This document shows positions 34,398 through 44,090 of a stretch of DNA of 64,000 nt, in pieces. The notes below the pieces were generated by a model. It saw only the letters and a program-made list of their open reading frames with translations. It ran no database searches and was not told where the DNA came from. The stretch covers positions 1-64,000 of the forward strand of contig NZ_JASERL010000016.1 of assembly GCF_030766935.1 (NCBI RefSeq), given 5' to 3'. The stretch is from Streptomyces sp. KL109B (GTDB lineage: Bacteria > Actinomycetota > Actinomycetes > Streptomycetales > Streptomycetaceae). The stretch's first letter is position 1; each line of letters begins with the position of its first letter. The position numbers and the translations under genes were made by a program.

Positions 34398-35069
34398 GTG
34401 GCCATCCGCGTCCTACTGGTCGACGACCAGCCGCTGCTGCGTACGGGCTTCCGCATGATCCTCGAGGCCGAGCAGGACATCGCGGTCGTCGGTGAGGCCG
34501 GGGACGGTCTGCAGGCGTTGGACCAGGTGCGTGCGTTGCAGCCCGATGTGGTGCTGATGGACATCCGGATGCCGCGGATGGACGGCGTGGAGGCGACGCG
34601 GCAGATCTCGGGTCCCGGCAAGGACGGTCCGGCGAAGGTCCTGGTGCTCACGACGTTCGATCTCGACGAGTACGTGGTCGAGGCGTTGAAGGCGGGGGCC
34701 TCCGGGTTTCTGCTGAAGGACGCGCCCGCGGGCGAGCTGGTGCAGGCGATCCGCGTCGTGGCGGCCGGTGAGGCGATGCTGGCGCCGAGCATCACGCGTC
34801 GGCTGCTCGACAAGTACGCGGATCATCTGCCGTCGGGCGAGGAGCCGGTCCCGGACACGCTGCACACGCTCACGGAGCGCGAGGTGGAGGTCCTGAAGCT
34901 GGTCGCGCGCGGCCTGTCGAACGCGGAGATCGCCGCGGACCTCTTCGTGAGCGAGACGACGGTGAAGACCCATGTCGGCCATGTGCTCACGAAGCTGGGC
35001 CTGCGCGACCGGGTGCAGGCGGCTGTGTACGCGTACGAGAGCGGTCTGGTCCGCCCCGGCGCGCAGTAG
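34398..35069 (+). CDS. NarL/LuxR-type response regulator (orphan)
   Basis: A 223-residue two-component response regulator. The receiver domain has the phospho-acceptor Asp55 (VVLMDIRMP), the acidic pair VDDQ and the switch Lys in FLLKDAPAGEL. A LuxR-type DNA-binding domain follows (LTEREVEVLKLVARGLSNAE, then VKTHVGHVLTKLGLRDR). The start is GTG 34398 with AAGGAGAG. No histidine kinase gene is adjacent, so its partner is elsewhere. Confidence 0.94.
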   Translation: MAIRVLLVDDQPLLRTGFRMILEAEQDIAVVGEAGDGLQALDQVRALQPDVVLMDIRMPRMDGVEATRQISGPGKDGPAKVLVLTTFDLDEYVVEALKAGASGFLLKDAPAGELVQAIRVVAAGEAMLAPSITRRLLDKYADHLPSGEEPVPDTLHTLTEREVEVLKLVARGLSNAEIAADLFVSETTVKTHVGHVLTKLGLRDRVQAAVYAYESGLVRPGAQ

Positions 35070-35073
35070 CCAC

Positions 35074-35103
35074 AGCCGCCTTCCCCACAGGCCCCTGGCG
35101 GCT
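35074..35103. terminator. Weak shared hairpin between response regulator and binding-protein gene
   Basis: AGCCGCC pairs with GGCGGCT around a 16-nt loop between convergent genes. The last base touches the binding-protein stop codon. Confidence 0.4.
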
Positions 35104-36680
35104 CAGCCCTTGCTGATCTCCCAGAAGCGGAACACGGTCGACGCGTCGAGGCAGTTCTCCAGGCCGTAGACGTCGGACTTGGCGACGGCGTACTGCTTGG
35201 CCTGCCAGATGGGCAGGATGGGCAGTTCGTCGGCGACGATGTTCTGGAGCTGTTCGTAGCGCGTCGCCGTCGCGGAGCGGTCGCTCTGGGCGCCGGTCTC
35301 CGGGATGATCCGGTCGGTGATGGTGCGGTTGTCGTAGCCGTTGTCGAGGACGTTGCCCTTGCCGAAGAACGGCTGGGTGAAGTTGTCCGGGTCCGGGTAG
35401 TCGGGCACCCAGCCCTTGACGTAGACGCCGTACTTGCCGGACTTGATGTCCCGCTCGTACTGGGCGAATTCGACGGACTTGACGTCGGCGTCGAAGAGGC
35501 CGCTGGCGTTGAGCTGCTTGGCGACGGTCTTCAACTCGGCGTCGGTGGCGGGGCCGTAGCGCGCGGGCGTGGACCAGAGGGTGAGCTTGACGGGCGTGGT
35601 GATGCCGTCGGCGCGCAGTGCGGCGGCCGCCTTGCTCTTCGAGGGGCGGGGCCCGTATTTGTCGAAGAAGGCCGTGTTGTGGCCGGTGATGCCCGCCGGG
35701 ATGATCGAGTACAGGGACGTGGCGGTCTGGTCGTAGACGTCGTCGATGAGGGCGTCGCGGTCGATGAGGTGGGCGATCGCCTTGCGGACGCCGAGCTTGC
35801 CGACGACGGGGTCGTCCGTGTTGAAGACGAGGTGCTGGACCTCGGCGCTTGTGCCCTCGATGACGTCGAGGTTCTTGTTGCCGGAGTTCTGGATGTCGGC
35901 GACGTCCTTGGCGGCGAGGCCGCGGTAGGCGAGGTCGACGTTCCCGCCGAGCAGGGACTTCTTGAGGCCCTTCTGGTCGCCGTGGAAGAACTTCATGGTG
36001 ACGCCGGAGTTCTTGACCTTGGCGGTGCCCTGGTACTTGGCGTTGACCGAGAAATCGGCCTGCTTCTTGCCGAAGGAGTCGAGCTTGTACGGGCCCGAGC
36101 CGACGGCCTTGCCGTCGGTGCGCAGCTTGTCGGCGGGGTACTCGGTGTGGTCGACGATCGATCCTGCGCCGGAGGCGATCTTGCTGGGGAAGGTCGCGTC
36201 GGCGGACTTGAGCCTGAAGACGACGGTCCTGGCGTCGGGGGTCTCGACCTTGTCCAGCATCGGGAACATGATCGCGGGCCCGGCCTCGTCGTTGATCCGC
36301 ATCGTGCGGTCGAAGGAGAACTTGACGTCCTTCGAGGTCAGCGCGTGGCCGTTGCTGAACGTCAGGCCGGGGCGCAGCGTGCACCGGTAGACCTTGGTGG
36401 TGCTGTCGCTGAAGTGGCACTCCTTGGCGGCTTCCGGCTGCGGTTCGGTGCCGCCGTTGGGGAAGCTGAGCAGCGACTGGAAGACGTTGTTGAACAGCAG
36501 CCACGAGCCCGGGTCGTAGCCGGAGGCGGGGTCGGTGGCCTGGATGTCGTCGGACATTCCCATGACGACGGAGTCGCCGCTGTCGGCGGAGTCGCTCTCG
36601 TCAGAGCCACAGCCGGTCAGGAGTGCCGCGGCGAGTCCCGCGCCGAGGGGCATGACCAGCCACTGATTGCGCTTTCTCAC
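35103..36680 (-). CDS. Oligopeptide-type ABC substrate-binding lipoprotein (first of two)
   Basis: A 525-residue family 5 extracellular solute-binding lipoprotein. The signal peptide and lipobox are GLAAALLTGCG (Cys at about 24). The family core follows: the Asp-Pro start region IQATDPASGYDPGSWLLFNN, LTSKDVKFSFDRTM, and the C-terminal half with WVPDYPDPDNFTQPFF. No permease or ATPase is adjacent. It is paralogous to the next gene, with the same ITGH motif and near-identical overall layout. The start is GTG 36680. The ligand is likely a peptide, but this is not read from the sequence. Confidence 0.9.
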   Translation of the reverse strand: MRKRNQWLVMPLGAGLAAALLTGCGSDESDSADSGDSVVMGMSDDIQATDPASGYDPGSWLLFNNVFQSLLSFPNGGTEPQPEAAKECHFSDSTTKVYRCTLRPGLTFSNGHALTSKDVKFSFDRTMRINDEAGPAIMFPMLDKVETPDARTVVFRLKSADATFPSKIASGAGSIVDHTEYPADKLRTDGKAVGSGPYKLDSFGKKQADFSVNAKYQGTAKVKNSGVTMKFFHGDQKGLKKSLLGGNVDLAYRGLAAKDVADIQNSGNKNLDVIEGTSAEVQHLVFNTDDPVVGKLGVRKAIAHLIDRDALIDDVYDQTATSLYSIIPAGITGHNTAFFDKYGPRPSKSKAAAALRADGITTPVKLTLWSTPARYGPATDAELKTVAKQLNASGLFDADVKSVEFAQYERDIKSGKYGVYVKGWVPDYPDPDNFTQPFFGKGNVLDNGYDNRTITDRIIPETGAQSDRSATATRYEQLQNIVADELPILPIWQAKQYAVAKSDVYGLENCLDASTVFRFWEISKG

Positions 36681-36715
36681 GTACGTGCCTTGTCTTCGGT
36701 CGAGCGGACGGGGCT

Positions 36716-36737
36716 GGGGCCGGTGGGAGCCGGCCCC
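36716..36737. terminator. Hairpin between the two binding-protein genes
   Basis: GGGGCCGG pairs with CCGGCCCC around a 6-nt loop, 7 nt after the stop of the upstream gene on the minus strand. It may terminate or attenuate reading into the second gene. Confidence 0.55.
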
Positions 36738-36744
36738 GGTGGGC

Positions 36745-38352
36745 TCAGCCGCTGACGCCGCGGCCCAGCTCCCACAGCTGAAGCACCGAGGAGGCGGAGA
36801 GCGCCCACTCCACCCCGGTGATGTCGTCGCGCGCGGCGACGTACTGCTTGCCCTGCCACAGCGGCAGGACGGGCACGTCGTCGGCGACGGTGTCCTGGAT
36901 CTGCTGGATGGGCTTGGACGCGGTGAGCCGGTCGGCCTCGCGGCGCTCGGCGGGGATCAGGTTGCCGCGGATGTTCTGGTTGACGTACGGGGACGCCAGG
37001 AAGTTGTCCTTGTCGAGGAACGGCGCGAGGAAGTTGTCGGCGTCCGGGAAGTCGGGGAACCAGCCGAGGCCGTAGACGTCGTACTTCCCCTTGAGCTGGG
37101 CGTCGCGGTAGGTGTCCCAGTTGTCGCCCTTGATGTCGACGTCGAACACGCCGCTGGAGTTGAGCTGCTTCTGGAGGAGCTCGAACTCGTTCTTCGTGGC
37201 GGATCCGTAGTGGTCGCTCGTGTAGTGCAGGGTGAGCTTGACGGGCGTGTGGATGCCGGCCTGCCGCAGGATCGACGCGGCCTTGGACCTGCTGGGGTTC
37301 TGGTACTTGTTGAAGAACGAGTTCTGGTGTCCCGTGATGCCGCTGGGGACGAGCGAGTACAGCGGTTCGGCGCTGGTGCCGTAGACCTTGGAGGCGATCT
37401 CGCCGCGGTCCACGAGCTGCGCCATGGCCTGTCGTACGGCCTTGTTCTTGACGCTGTCGGCCTTGGTGTTGAAGCCGAGGTAGCGGATCTCCATGCCGGG
37501 CATCTCGACCAGGTTGATGTTCCCGGGCGGGTTGTCCGAGTACTTCTTGATCTGCTTCGGCGACATGGTGCGCGTCATCATGTCGAGGTCGCCCTTCTCC
37601 AGCGCCTTGCCCATGGCGTCGGAGTCGGCGAAGGAGTCCAGTTCGACCTTGTCGTTCTTCGGCTTCAACTGCCCCTTGTAGTGGGGGTTCTTGGTGAAGA
37701 CGGTCTTGACGACGGTGTCGTTCTTGACCTGGGCCTTGAGGGTGTACGGGCCGGAGCTGTTCACCTTGAAGCCGGTGCGCAGCTTGTTCTTGGGGTACTC
37801 GTCGGGGTCGACGATGCCGGCGGTGGGCGTGGCCAGCTTGTACGGGAACGTGGCGTCCGGGGACTTGAGGTGGAAGATGACCTCGCGGTCGCCCTGGGTC
37901 TCGATGGTGTCGATCGAGGAGAGCAGTCCGTAGGAGCCGCTGCCGCTCTTGATGGTGCGTACGCGGTCGATGGAGTACTTCACGTCGGCCGCGGTGACGG
38001 GCTTGCCGTCGGCGAACTTGAGGTCCTTGCGCAGCTTGCAGGCGTAGCGTTCGCTGCCGCTGTCGGAGAATATGCAGCTCTCGGCGGCCTCGGGCACGGG
38101 CTCTCCGCTGCCGCTGCGCGGCATCGCCATGAGTGTCTGCACGGTCTGGCGCAGTACGTTCCAGGAGCCGGTGTCATAGGCGTACGCGGGGTCGAACGGC
38201 GCGGGCACCTTGCCGGAGGCGATGAACCGGTCCGTGGTGCCCACCTTGATGGCATCGCCGCCCGCGTCCCCGCTGTCGGACCCGCCGCACGCGGCGAGTA
38301 CGGGGGCAAGCAGACCGATGATGGCCGGCAGCACCAAAGTCTTGCGGTTCAT
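36745..38352 (-). CDS. Oligopeptide-type ABC substrate-binding lipoprotein (second of two)
   Basis: A 535-residue family 5 binding lipoprotein with signal peptide and lipobox LLAPVLAACGG. Family features include FDPAYAYDTGSWNVLRQTVQ, TAADVKYSIDRV and GWFPDFPDADNFLAPFL. It precedes its paralogue by 64 bp on the same strand. No transporter membrane or ATPase subunits are in the window, so both proteins must share a distant transporter or act as sensors. The start is ATG 38352. Confidence 0.9.
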   Translation of the reverse strand: MNRKTLVLPAIIGLLAPVLAACGGSDSGDAGGDAIKVGTTDRFIASGKVPAPFDPAYAYDTGSWNVLRQTVQTLMAMPRSGSGEPVPEAAESCIFSDSGSERYACKLRKDLKFADGKPVTAADVKYSIDRVRTIKSGSGSYGLLSSIDTIETQGDREVIFHLKSPDATFPYKLATPTAGIVDPDEYPKNKLRTGFKVNSSGPYTLKAQVKNDTVVKTVFTKNPHYKGQLKPKNDKVELDSFADSDAMGKALEKGDLDMMTRTMSPKQIKKYSDNPPGNINLVEMPGMEIRYLGFNTKADSVKNKAVRQAMAQLVDRGEIASKVYGTSAEPLYSLVPSGITGHQNSFFNKYQNPSRSKAASILRQAGIHTPVKLTLHYTSDHYGSATKNEFELLQKQLNSSGVFDVDIKGDNWDTYRDAQLKGKYDVYGLGWFPDFPDADNFLAPFLDKDNFLASPYVNQNIRGNLIPAERREADRLTASKPIQQIQDTVADDVPVLPLWQGKQYVAARDDITGVEWALSASSVLQLWELGRGVSG

Positions 38353-38717
38353 GCTCGAAGTTCTCCAGAGCTGTTGAACCCGCCGTCCCGGCGTCAGGGG
38401 TGGGACGCGTGGGTGGCGGGAGGGTACGGCGATGTTCTCGCGACGAGATTAATGGGCCCGCCCGAGCGGCCCGCGGGCGCGGGAGCGGGGCCCTCATCAC
38501 GCTGTGGAATCGGGCGTGGACGCACCGAAAACACCTCAGGAGGAAGGTTCGTCGCATGGGGTGGCCAATCGGGACACAAGGTCACCCCTCGGGGCGCGGA
38601 GCGCGGTCGCGCAGCATGGGCCCGCGGGCCTGTCACCCCTCAGGAGAGTGGGAAAGCTCACACCGTCGATGGCGATGGTGGACGCGTCGATTCGGCCACT
38701 CCTGCCACCCGTGGCTG
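38353..38717. other. Intergenic region between HAD and binding-protein genes
   Basis: About 365 bp without a supported gene. It holds the presumed promoter of the binding-protein genes, including a small inverted repeat TCTCG-CGA-CGAGA at 38436-38448 beside ATTAAT. The 10-mer GTCACCCCTC occurs at 38581 and again at 38632, flanking a GGCCCGCGGGCC palindrome. Confidence 0.45.
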
Positions 38718-39413
38718 TCAGGGCGTCATCAGGCCCTGCAGGAAAGGAACGTTGACGTGTTCCAGGGAGCGGACGACGGTGCGCCGCGGCGCGGGTTCGA
38801 TGGGGGCGACGGACGGTACGGCGACGACCTGGCAGCCCGCCGCCTCGGCCGCGGTGACGCCGGTGGCGGTGTCCTCGATGACGGCGCAGCGAGCCGGGTC
38901 GACGTCGAGCCCGGACGCGGCGAGCAGGTACGGGTCGGGGTGCGGCTTGGTGCGTGACACCTCGTCACCGGCGACGGTGAGGCGGAAGTTGTGGGCGCCG
39001 AGCGAGTGCAGGATCCGGTCGATGATGCGGCGGTGGGAGGCGGAGACGAGGGCCGCGGGCACGCGGTGCGCGGCGAGTTCGGCGAGGAGTCTCGCGGCCC
39101 CTGGCATCAGCGGCAGTGACTCGCTGATGCGCTTCTCGAAGCCGTCGTTGAGCAGCACGGTCACCTCGTCGAGGGTGATGTCGGCGCCGGTGGCCTCGAT
39201 GAGGAAGCCGGCGCTGCGGGTCATGGGCCCGCCGACGACGACGTGCCGCCAGGAGTCGTCGAGGGTGTGGCCGAGTTCGGCGAAGACGGCCACCTCGGCG
39301 TCCCACCAGAATCCCTCGGTGTCGACGAGTGTTCCGTCCATGTCGAGGAGCACGGCCTGGAGCGTGGAGCCTTCGGCCGTTCGGGTACCGAGTGCGGGGA
39401 CCGTACTGGTCAT
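38718..39413 (-). CDS. HAD-superfamily phosphatase
   Basis: A 231-residue phosphoglucomutase/phosphatase-like HAD hydrolase. Motif I is DMDGTLVDTE with both Asp residues, motif II is ALVSASH, motif III is SRTKPHPDPYL and motif IV is CAVIEDTATGVTAAEAAGC. The alpha-helical cap follows motif I. It lies downstream of metH on the same strand beyond a strong terminator. The substrate is not predictable; sugar phosphates or nucleotides are common. Confidence 0.9.
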   Translation of the reverse strand: MTSTVPALGTRTAEGSTLQAVLLDMDGTLVDTEGFWWDAEVAVFAELGHTLDDSWRHVVVGGPMTRSAGFLIEATGADITLDEVTVLLNDGFEKRISESLPLMPGAARLLAELAAHRVPAALVSASHRRIIDRILHSLGAHNFRLTVAGDEVSRTKPHPDPYLLAASGLDVDPARCAVIEDTATGVTAAEAAGCQVVAVPSVAPIEPAPRRTVVRSLEHVNVPFLQGLMTP

Positions 39414-39438
39414 CCGTACACCTCCATGAGGGACGAAG

Positions 39439-39478
39439 AGGCCGGTTGCCCTCCGTGGAGCGGAAGGGCAACCGGCCT
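39439..39478. terminator. metH terminator
   Basis: A 14-bp perfect stem, AGGCCGGTTGCCCT with AGGGCAACCGGCCT, lies 33 nt downstream of the metH stop on the minus strand and ends 26 bp before the HAD start. Confidence 0.85.
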
Positions 39479-39511
39479 GCGCTGGACCGACCAGTGTACG
39501 ACTGGTGTCGA

Positions 39512-42500
39512 TTACCGCGCGTTGAAGTACTTCGCCTCTGGGTGGTGGATGACGATGGCGTCGGTGGACTGCTCGGGGTGGAGCTGGAACTCCTCGCTGA
39601 GCTGGACGCCGATCCGCTCGGGCTCCAGGAGGTCGGCGATCTTCGCGCGGTCCTCCAGGTTCGGGCAGGCGCCGTAGCCGAGGGAGAAGCGGGCGCCCCG
39701 GTACTTCAGGGCGAACATGTCCTCCATCTCGGCCGGGTCCTCACCGGCGAAGCCGAGTTCGTTGCGTACGCGCGCGTGCCAGTACTCGGCGAGTGCCTCG
39801 GCCAACTGGACGGACAGGCCGTGCAGTTCGAGGTAGTCGCGGTAGGAGTCGGACGCGAACAGCTTCGCCGTCTCCTCGCCGATCCGGGAGCCGACGGTGA
39901 CGACCTGGAGGCCGACGACGTCGGTCTCGCCGGACTCCTCCGGGCGGAAGAAGTCGGCGAGGCACAGCCGCTTTCCGCGGCGCTGGCGCGGGAACGTGAA
40001 CCGGGTCCGCTCGTTGCCCGCGTCGTCCAGGATGATCAGGTCGTCGCCCTTGGACACGCAGGGGAAGTAGCCGTGCACGACGGCCGCTTCGAGCAGGTTG
40101 TCGGTGTGCAGCTTGTCGAGCCAGCCGCGAAGCCGCGGCCGCCCGTCGGTCTCCACCAGCTCCTCGTACGTGGGTCCGTCGCCGGTACGGGCCTGGCGCA
40201 GGCCCCACTGGCCCTTGAACAGGGCGCCCTCGTCGAGCCAGGAGGCGTACTCCTTGAGCTGGATGCCCTTGACGACGCGGGTGCCCCAGAACGGCGGCTC
40301 GGGGACCGGGTTGTCGACCGCGACGTCCGAGCGCACCGGACCCTCGTCGGCCTGCTCCTCGATCGCGATGTCGCGCTTGGGAACCCGGCGTTGCTTGAGT
40401 TCGGGGAGGGTGGCGCCGGGCACGCCGCGCTTGACCGCGATGAGGGCGTCCATGAGGCGCAGGCCCTCGAACGCGTCGCGGGCGTAGCGGACTTCGCCCT
40501 CGTAGATCTCGTGGAGGTCCTGCTCCACGTAGGCGCGGGTGAGGGCGGCGCCGCCGAGGATGACCGGGAAGTCGGCGGCCAGCTTGCGCTGGTTGAGCTC
40601 CTCCAGGTTCTCCTTCATGATCACGGTCGACTTGACGAGGAGTCCCGACATGCCGATGACGTCGGCCCGGTGCTCCTCCGCGGCCTCCAGGATCGCGGAG
40701 ACGGGCTGCTTGATGCCCAGGTTGACCACGTTGTAGCCGTTGTTGGACAGGATGATGTCGACGAGGTTCTTGCCGATGTCGTGGACGTCGCCGCGCACGG
40801 TGGCGAGCACGATGGTGCCCTTGCCCTCCGAGTCGGACTTCTCCATGTGCGGTTCGAGGTGCGCCACCGCGGTCTTCATGACCTCGGCGGACTGCAGCAC
40901 GAACGGCAGCTGCATCTGGCCGGATCCGAACAGTTCGCCGACGACCTTCATGCCCTCCAGGAGGGTGTCGTTGACAATGTCGAGGGCGGGGCGGTCCTGG
41001 AGCGCGTCGTCCAGGTCCTCTTCGAGCCCGTTCTTCTCGCCGTCGATGATGCGGCGCTGCAGGCGCTCCTCCAGCGGGAGGGCCGCCAACTCCTCGGCCT
41101 TGCCCGCCTTGAGGGACTTGGCGGTGGCGCCCTCGAAGAGCGCCATCAGCTTCTGCAGCGGGTCGTAGCCCTCCGCGCGCCGGTCGTAGATCAGGTCGAG
41201 GGCGGTGGTGACCTGCTCCTCGTCGAAGCGCGCGATCGGCAGGATCTTGCTCGCGTGCACGATCGCCGAGTCCAGGCCCGCCTTCACGCACTCGTCCAGG
41301 AACACGGAGTTGAGGACGATGCGGGCGGCCGGGTTGAGGCCGAAGGAGATGTTCGACAGGCCGAGGGTGGTCTGTACGTCGGGGTGGCGGCGCTTGAGTT
41401 CACGGATCGCCTCGATGGTGGCGATGCCGTCCCCCCGGGACTCCTCCTGGCCCGTGCAGATCGTGAACGTCAGGCAGTCGATGAGGATGTCCGACTCGTG
41501 GATGCCCCAGTTGCCGGTCAGGTCCTCGATCAGCCGCTCGGCGATGGCGACCTTGTGCTCGGGGGTGCGGGCCTGGCCCTCCTCGTCGATGGTCAGCGCG
41601 ATCAGCGCGGCGCCGTGCTCGCGGGCGAGCTTGGTGACCTTCGCGAAGCGGGACTCGGGGCCGTCCCCGTCCTCGTAGTTCACGGAGTTGATGACCGCGC
41701 GGCCGCCGAGCTTCTCCAGGCCGGCCTGGATGACGTCGACCTCGGTCGAGTCCAGGACGATCGGGAGGGTGGAGGCGGTGGCGAAGCGTCCCGCGAGTTC
41801 GTTCATGTCGGCGACGCCGTCGCGGCCCACGTAGTCGACGCACAGGTCGAGCATGTGGGCGCCCTCGCGGATCTGGTCGCGGGCCATCTCCACGCAGTCG
41901 TCCCAGCGGGCCTCCAGCATGGCCTCGCGGAACTTCTTCGACCCGTTGGCGTTCGTACGCTCGCCGATCGCCATGTACGCGGTGTCCTGGCGGAACGGGA
42001 CCGTCTGGTAGAGCGAGGCGGCGCCGGGCTCGGGCTGCGGGGTGCGCTGCGTGGGCTCGGTGCCGCGGACGCGCTCGACGACCTGGCGCAGGTGCTCGGG
42101 CGTCGTACCGCAGCAGCCGCCCACCAGCGACAGGCCGTACTCGCGCACGAAGGTCTCCTGCGCGTCCGCCAACTCCTCCGCGGTGAGCGGGTAGTGGGCG
42201 CCGTCCTTGGTGAGGACGGGCAGACCGGCGTTCGGCATGGCCGAGACCGGGACGCGCGAGTGCCGGGAGAGGTAGCGCAGGTGCTCGCTCATCTCGGCGG
42301 GTCCTGTGGCGCAGTTCAGGCCGATCATGTCGATGCCGAGCGGTTCGAGCGCGGTGAGCGCCGCGCCGATCTCCGAGCCCAGCAGCATGGTGCCGGTCGT
42401 CTCGACGGTGACCGAGCAGATGACGGGCAGGTTGGCGCCGGTGGCGTCCAGGGCGCGGCGGGCGCCGAGCAGCGCCGACTTCGTCTGGAGGAGGTCCTGC

Positions 42501-43021
42501 GTCGTCTCGACGAGGAGGGCGTCGGCGCCGCCGGCGATGAGGCCCTCGGCGTTGCGCTGGTAGGCGTCGCGCAGTGTGGTGTACGGGGCGTGGCCCAGGG
42601 TGGGCAGCTTGGTGCCGGGGCCCATGGAGCCGAGGACCCAGCGCTGCTGTCCGGTGCTCGCGGTGAACTCGTCGGCGACCTCGCGGGCCACGCGCGCGCC
42701 CGCCTCGGACAGTTCGAAGACGCGCTCGGGGATGTCGTACTCGCCGAGCGCCGCGTGGTTGGCGCCGAAGGTGTTCGTCTCGACGCAGTCCACGCCGACG
42801 GCGTAGTACTCCTCGTGCACGGAGCGCACGATGTCGGGGCGGGTGAGGTTGAGGATCTCGTTGCAGCCCTCGAGTTGCTGGAAGTCCTCGAGGGTCGGGT
42901 CCTGCGCCTGCAGCATGGTGCCCATCGCTCCGTCGGCCACCACGACGCGGGTGGCGAGGGCTTCTCGGAAGGCGTCCACACGGGCGCGGGGATCGGATGC
43001 GGGCGTTGGCAACGAGGCCAT
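39512..43021 (-). CDS. metH: Cobalamin-dependent methionine synthase
   Basis: A 1169-residue MetH that transfers a methyl group from methyltetrahydrofolate to homocysteine through cobalamin. The homocysteine domain comes first, with zinc ligands in GLNCATGP and GGCCGTTP (residues ~235-315). The pterin-binding domain follows (~350-610). The B12 domain has the DVHDIGKNLVDIILSNNGY signature with the His ligand. The C-terminal reactivation domain binds SAM. It is about 60 residues shorter than E. coli MetH, as usual for actinobacteria. The start is ATG 43021. No B12 riboswitch is seen upstream. Confidence 0.96.
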   Translation of the reverse strand: MASLPTPASDPRARVDAFREALATRVVVADGAMGTMLQAQDPTLEDFQQLEGCNEILNLTRPDIVRSVHEEYYAVGVDCVETNTFGANHAALGEYDIPERVFELSEAGARVAREVADEFTASTGQQRWVLGSMGPGTKLPTLGHAPYTTLRDAYQRNAEGLIAGGADALLVETTQDLLQTKSALLGARRALDATGANLPVICSVTVETTGTMLLGSEIGAALTALEPLGIDMIGLNCATGPAEMSEHLRYLSRHSRVPVSAMPNAGLPVLTKDGAHYPLTAEELADAQETFVREYGLSLVGGCCGTTPEHLRQVVERVRGTEPTQRTPQPEPGAASLYQTVPFRQDTAYMAIGERTNANGSKKFREAMLEARWDDCVEMARDQIREGAHMLDLCVDYVGRDGVADMNELAGRFATASTLPIVLDSTEVDVIQAGLEKLGGRAVINSVNYEDGDGPESRFAKVTKLAREHGAALIALTIDEEGQARTPEHKVAIAERLIEDLTGNWGIHESDILIDCLTFTICTGQEESRGDGIATIEAIRELKRRHPDVQTTLGLSNISFGLNPAARIVLNSVFLDECVKAGLDSAIVHASKILPIARFDEEQVTTALDLIYDRRAEGYDPLQKLMALFEGATAKSLKAGKAEELAALPLEERLQRRIIDGEKNGLEEDLDDALQDRPALDIVNDTLLEGMKVVGELFGSGQMQLPFVLQSAEVMKTAVAHLEPHMEKSDSEGKGTIVLATVRGDVHDIGKNLVDIILSNNGYNVVNLGIKQPVSAILEAAEEHRADVIGMSGLLVKSTVIMKENLEELNQRKLAADFPVILGGAALTRAYVEQDLHEIYEGEVRYARDAFEGLRLMDALIAVKRGVPGATLPELKQRRVPKRDIAIEEQADEGPVRSDVAVDNPVPEPPFWGTRVVKGIQLKEYASWLDEGALFKGQWGLRQARTGDGPTYEELVETDGRPRLRGWLDKLHTDNLLEAAVVHGYFPCVSKGDDLIILDDAGNERTRFTFPRQRRGKRLCLADFFRPEESGETDVVGLQVVTVGSRIGEETAKLFASDSYRDYLELHGLSVQLAEALAEYWHARVRNELGFAGEDPAEMEDMFALKYRGARFSLGYGACPNLEDRAKIADLLEPERIGVQLSEEFQLHPEQSTDAIVIHHPEAKYFNAR

Positions 43022-43244
43022 GAAAGTTCTCCCAGAGGTGCGACGGCTGTCGGCTTTGCGTCCCCACTCCCCGGAGACGCACCCGGTCAGGGTAGCGGGG
43101 ACGATGGTCCTGTCGTGAGTGCGTCCACGGTCCGGAACGTTGTGCGCGTGTCGTGGCCGAAACGCGTCGATCCGCGGGCGATCTCCTGGTGATGGAAATA
43201 TTGGCGCACGCCGCGCTCGCCGGAGGTCGGCAACGACCGATACT

Positions 43245-43261
43245 GTTCAGCATTGTCGAAC
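43245..43261. promoter_or_regulatory. Candidate GylR operator upstream of gylR
   Basis: GTTCAGCATTGTCGAAC has GTTC/GAAC ends and shares GCATTGTCGAAC exactly with a site at 44291-44307 before glpF. It lies 37 bp upstream of the gylR start, consistent with autoregulation by an IclR-type protein. Confidence 0.65.
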
Positions 43262-43298
43262 GTCGCATCCTGAGGAACCGAGGGAGGAAGGGCCTGCG

Positions 43299-44090
43299 AT
43301 GGCACGCAACATCCAGTCGCTCGAACGGGCCGCGGCCATGCTCCGGTTGCTCGCGGGCGGTGAGCGCAGGCTCGGCCTCTCCGACATCGCCGCCGCGCTC
43401 GGCCTCGCCAAGGGCACGGCCCACGGCATCCTGCGCACGCTGCAGGCCGAGGGCTTCGTGGAGCAGGACTCCGCCTCGGGGCGCTACCAACTGGGCGCCG
43501 AACTGCTGCGCCTGGGCAACAGCTACCTCGACGTGCACGAACTGCGGGCGCGCGCCCTGGTGTGGACGGACGACCTGGCCCGCTCCAGCGGCGAGGCGGT
43601 CTACCTGGGTGTGCTGCACCAGCAGGGCGTGCTGATCGTGCATCACGTCTTCCGGCCGGACGACAGCCGGCAGGTCCTGGAGGTCGGCGCGATGCAGCCG
43701 CTGCACTCGACGGCCCTGGGCAAGGTGCTGTCCGCGTACGACCCGGTGGCACACAGCGAGGTCCTGGAGGCCGAGCGCAAGGACTTCACGGCGAGCACGG
43801 TGTGCGATCCGGGCGACCTGGAGGCGGTGCTCGACCTGACCCGCGCGCGCGGGTACGCGGCCGACGTGGAGGAGACCTGGGAGGGCGTCGCCTCGGTCGC
43901 GGCCCCGATCCACGACCGGCACCGGATGCCGGTGGGCGCGGTGGGCATCACGGGCGCCGTGGAGCGGGTCTGCAAGGCCCCCGAGGACGCGGCGGGCGGG
44001 ACTCCGGGCGGGCTGCGCCCCGAGCTGATCGCCGCCGTACGCGACTGTGCGCGCGCCGTCTCCCGCGATCTGGGCGCCAGCCGCTTCTGA
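43299..44090 (+). CDS. gylR: Glycerol operon regulator GylR (IclR family)
   Basis: A 263-residue IclR-family regulator. The N-terminal winged helix is RAAAMLRLLAGGERRLGLSD followed by AALGLAKGTAHGILRTLQAE. The effector-binding domain (residues ~80-250) contains SSGEAVYLGVLHQQGV and LGKVLSAYDP. In S. coelicolor GylR controls the glycerol operon in response to glycerol-3-phosphate. The start is ATG 43299 with GGGAGGAAGG. It directly precedes glpFKD and is divergent from metH. Confidence 0.94.
   Translation: MARNIQSLERAAAMLRLLAGGERRLGLSDIAAALGLAKGTAHGILRTLQAEGFVEQDSASGRYQLGAELLRLGNSYLDVHELRARALVWTDDLARSSGEAVYLGVLHQQGVLIVHHVFRPDDSRQVLEVGAMQPLHSTALGKVLSAYDPVAHSEVLEAERKDFTASTVCDPGDLEAVLDLTRARGYAADVEETWEGVASVAAPIHDRHRMPVGAVGITGAVERVCKAPEDAAGGTPGGLRPELIAAVRDCARAVSRDLGASRF

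Noticed and set aside
43022..43298. Possible B12 or SAM riboswitch upstream of metH
   Set aside because: No B12-box-like or SAM-box-like conserved core was found and the gap is short; B12 riboswitches usually repress metE rather than metH.
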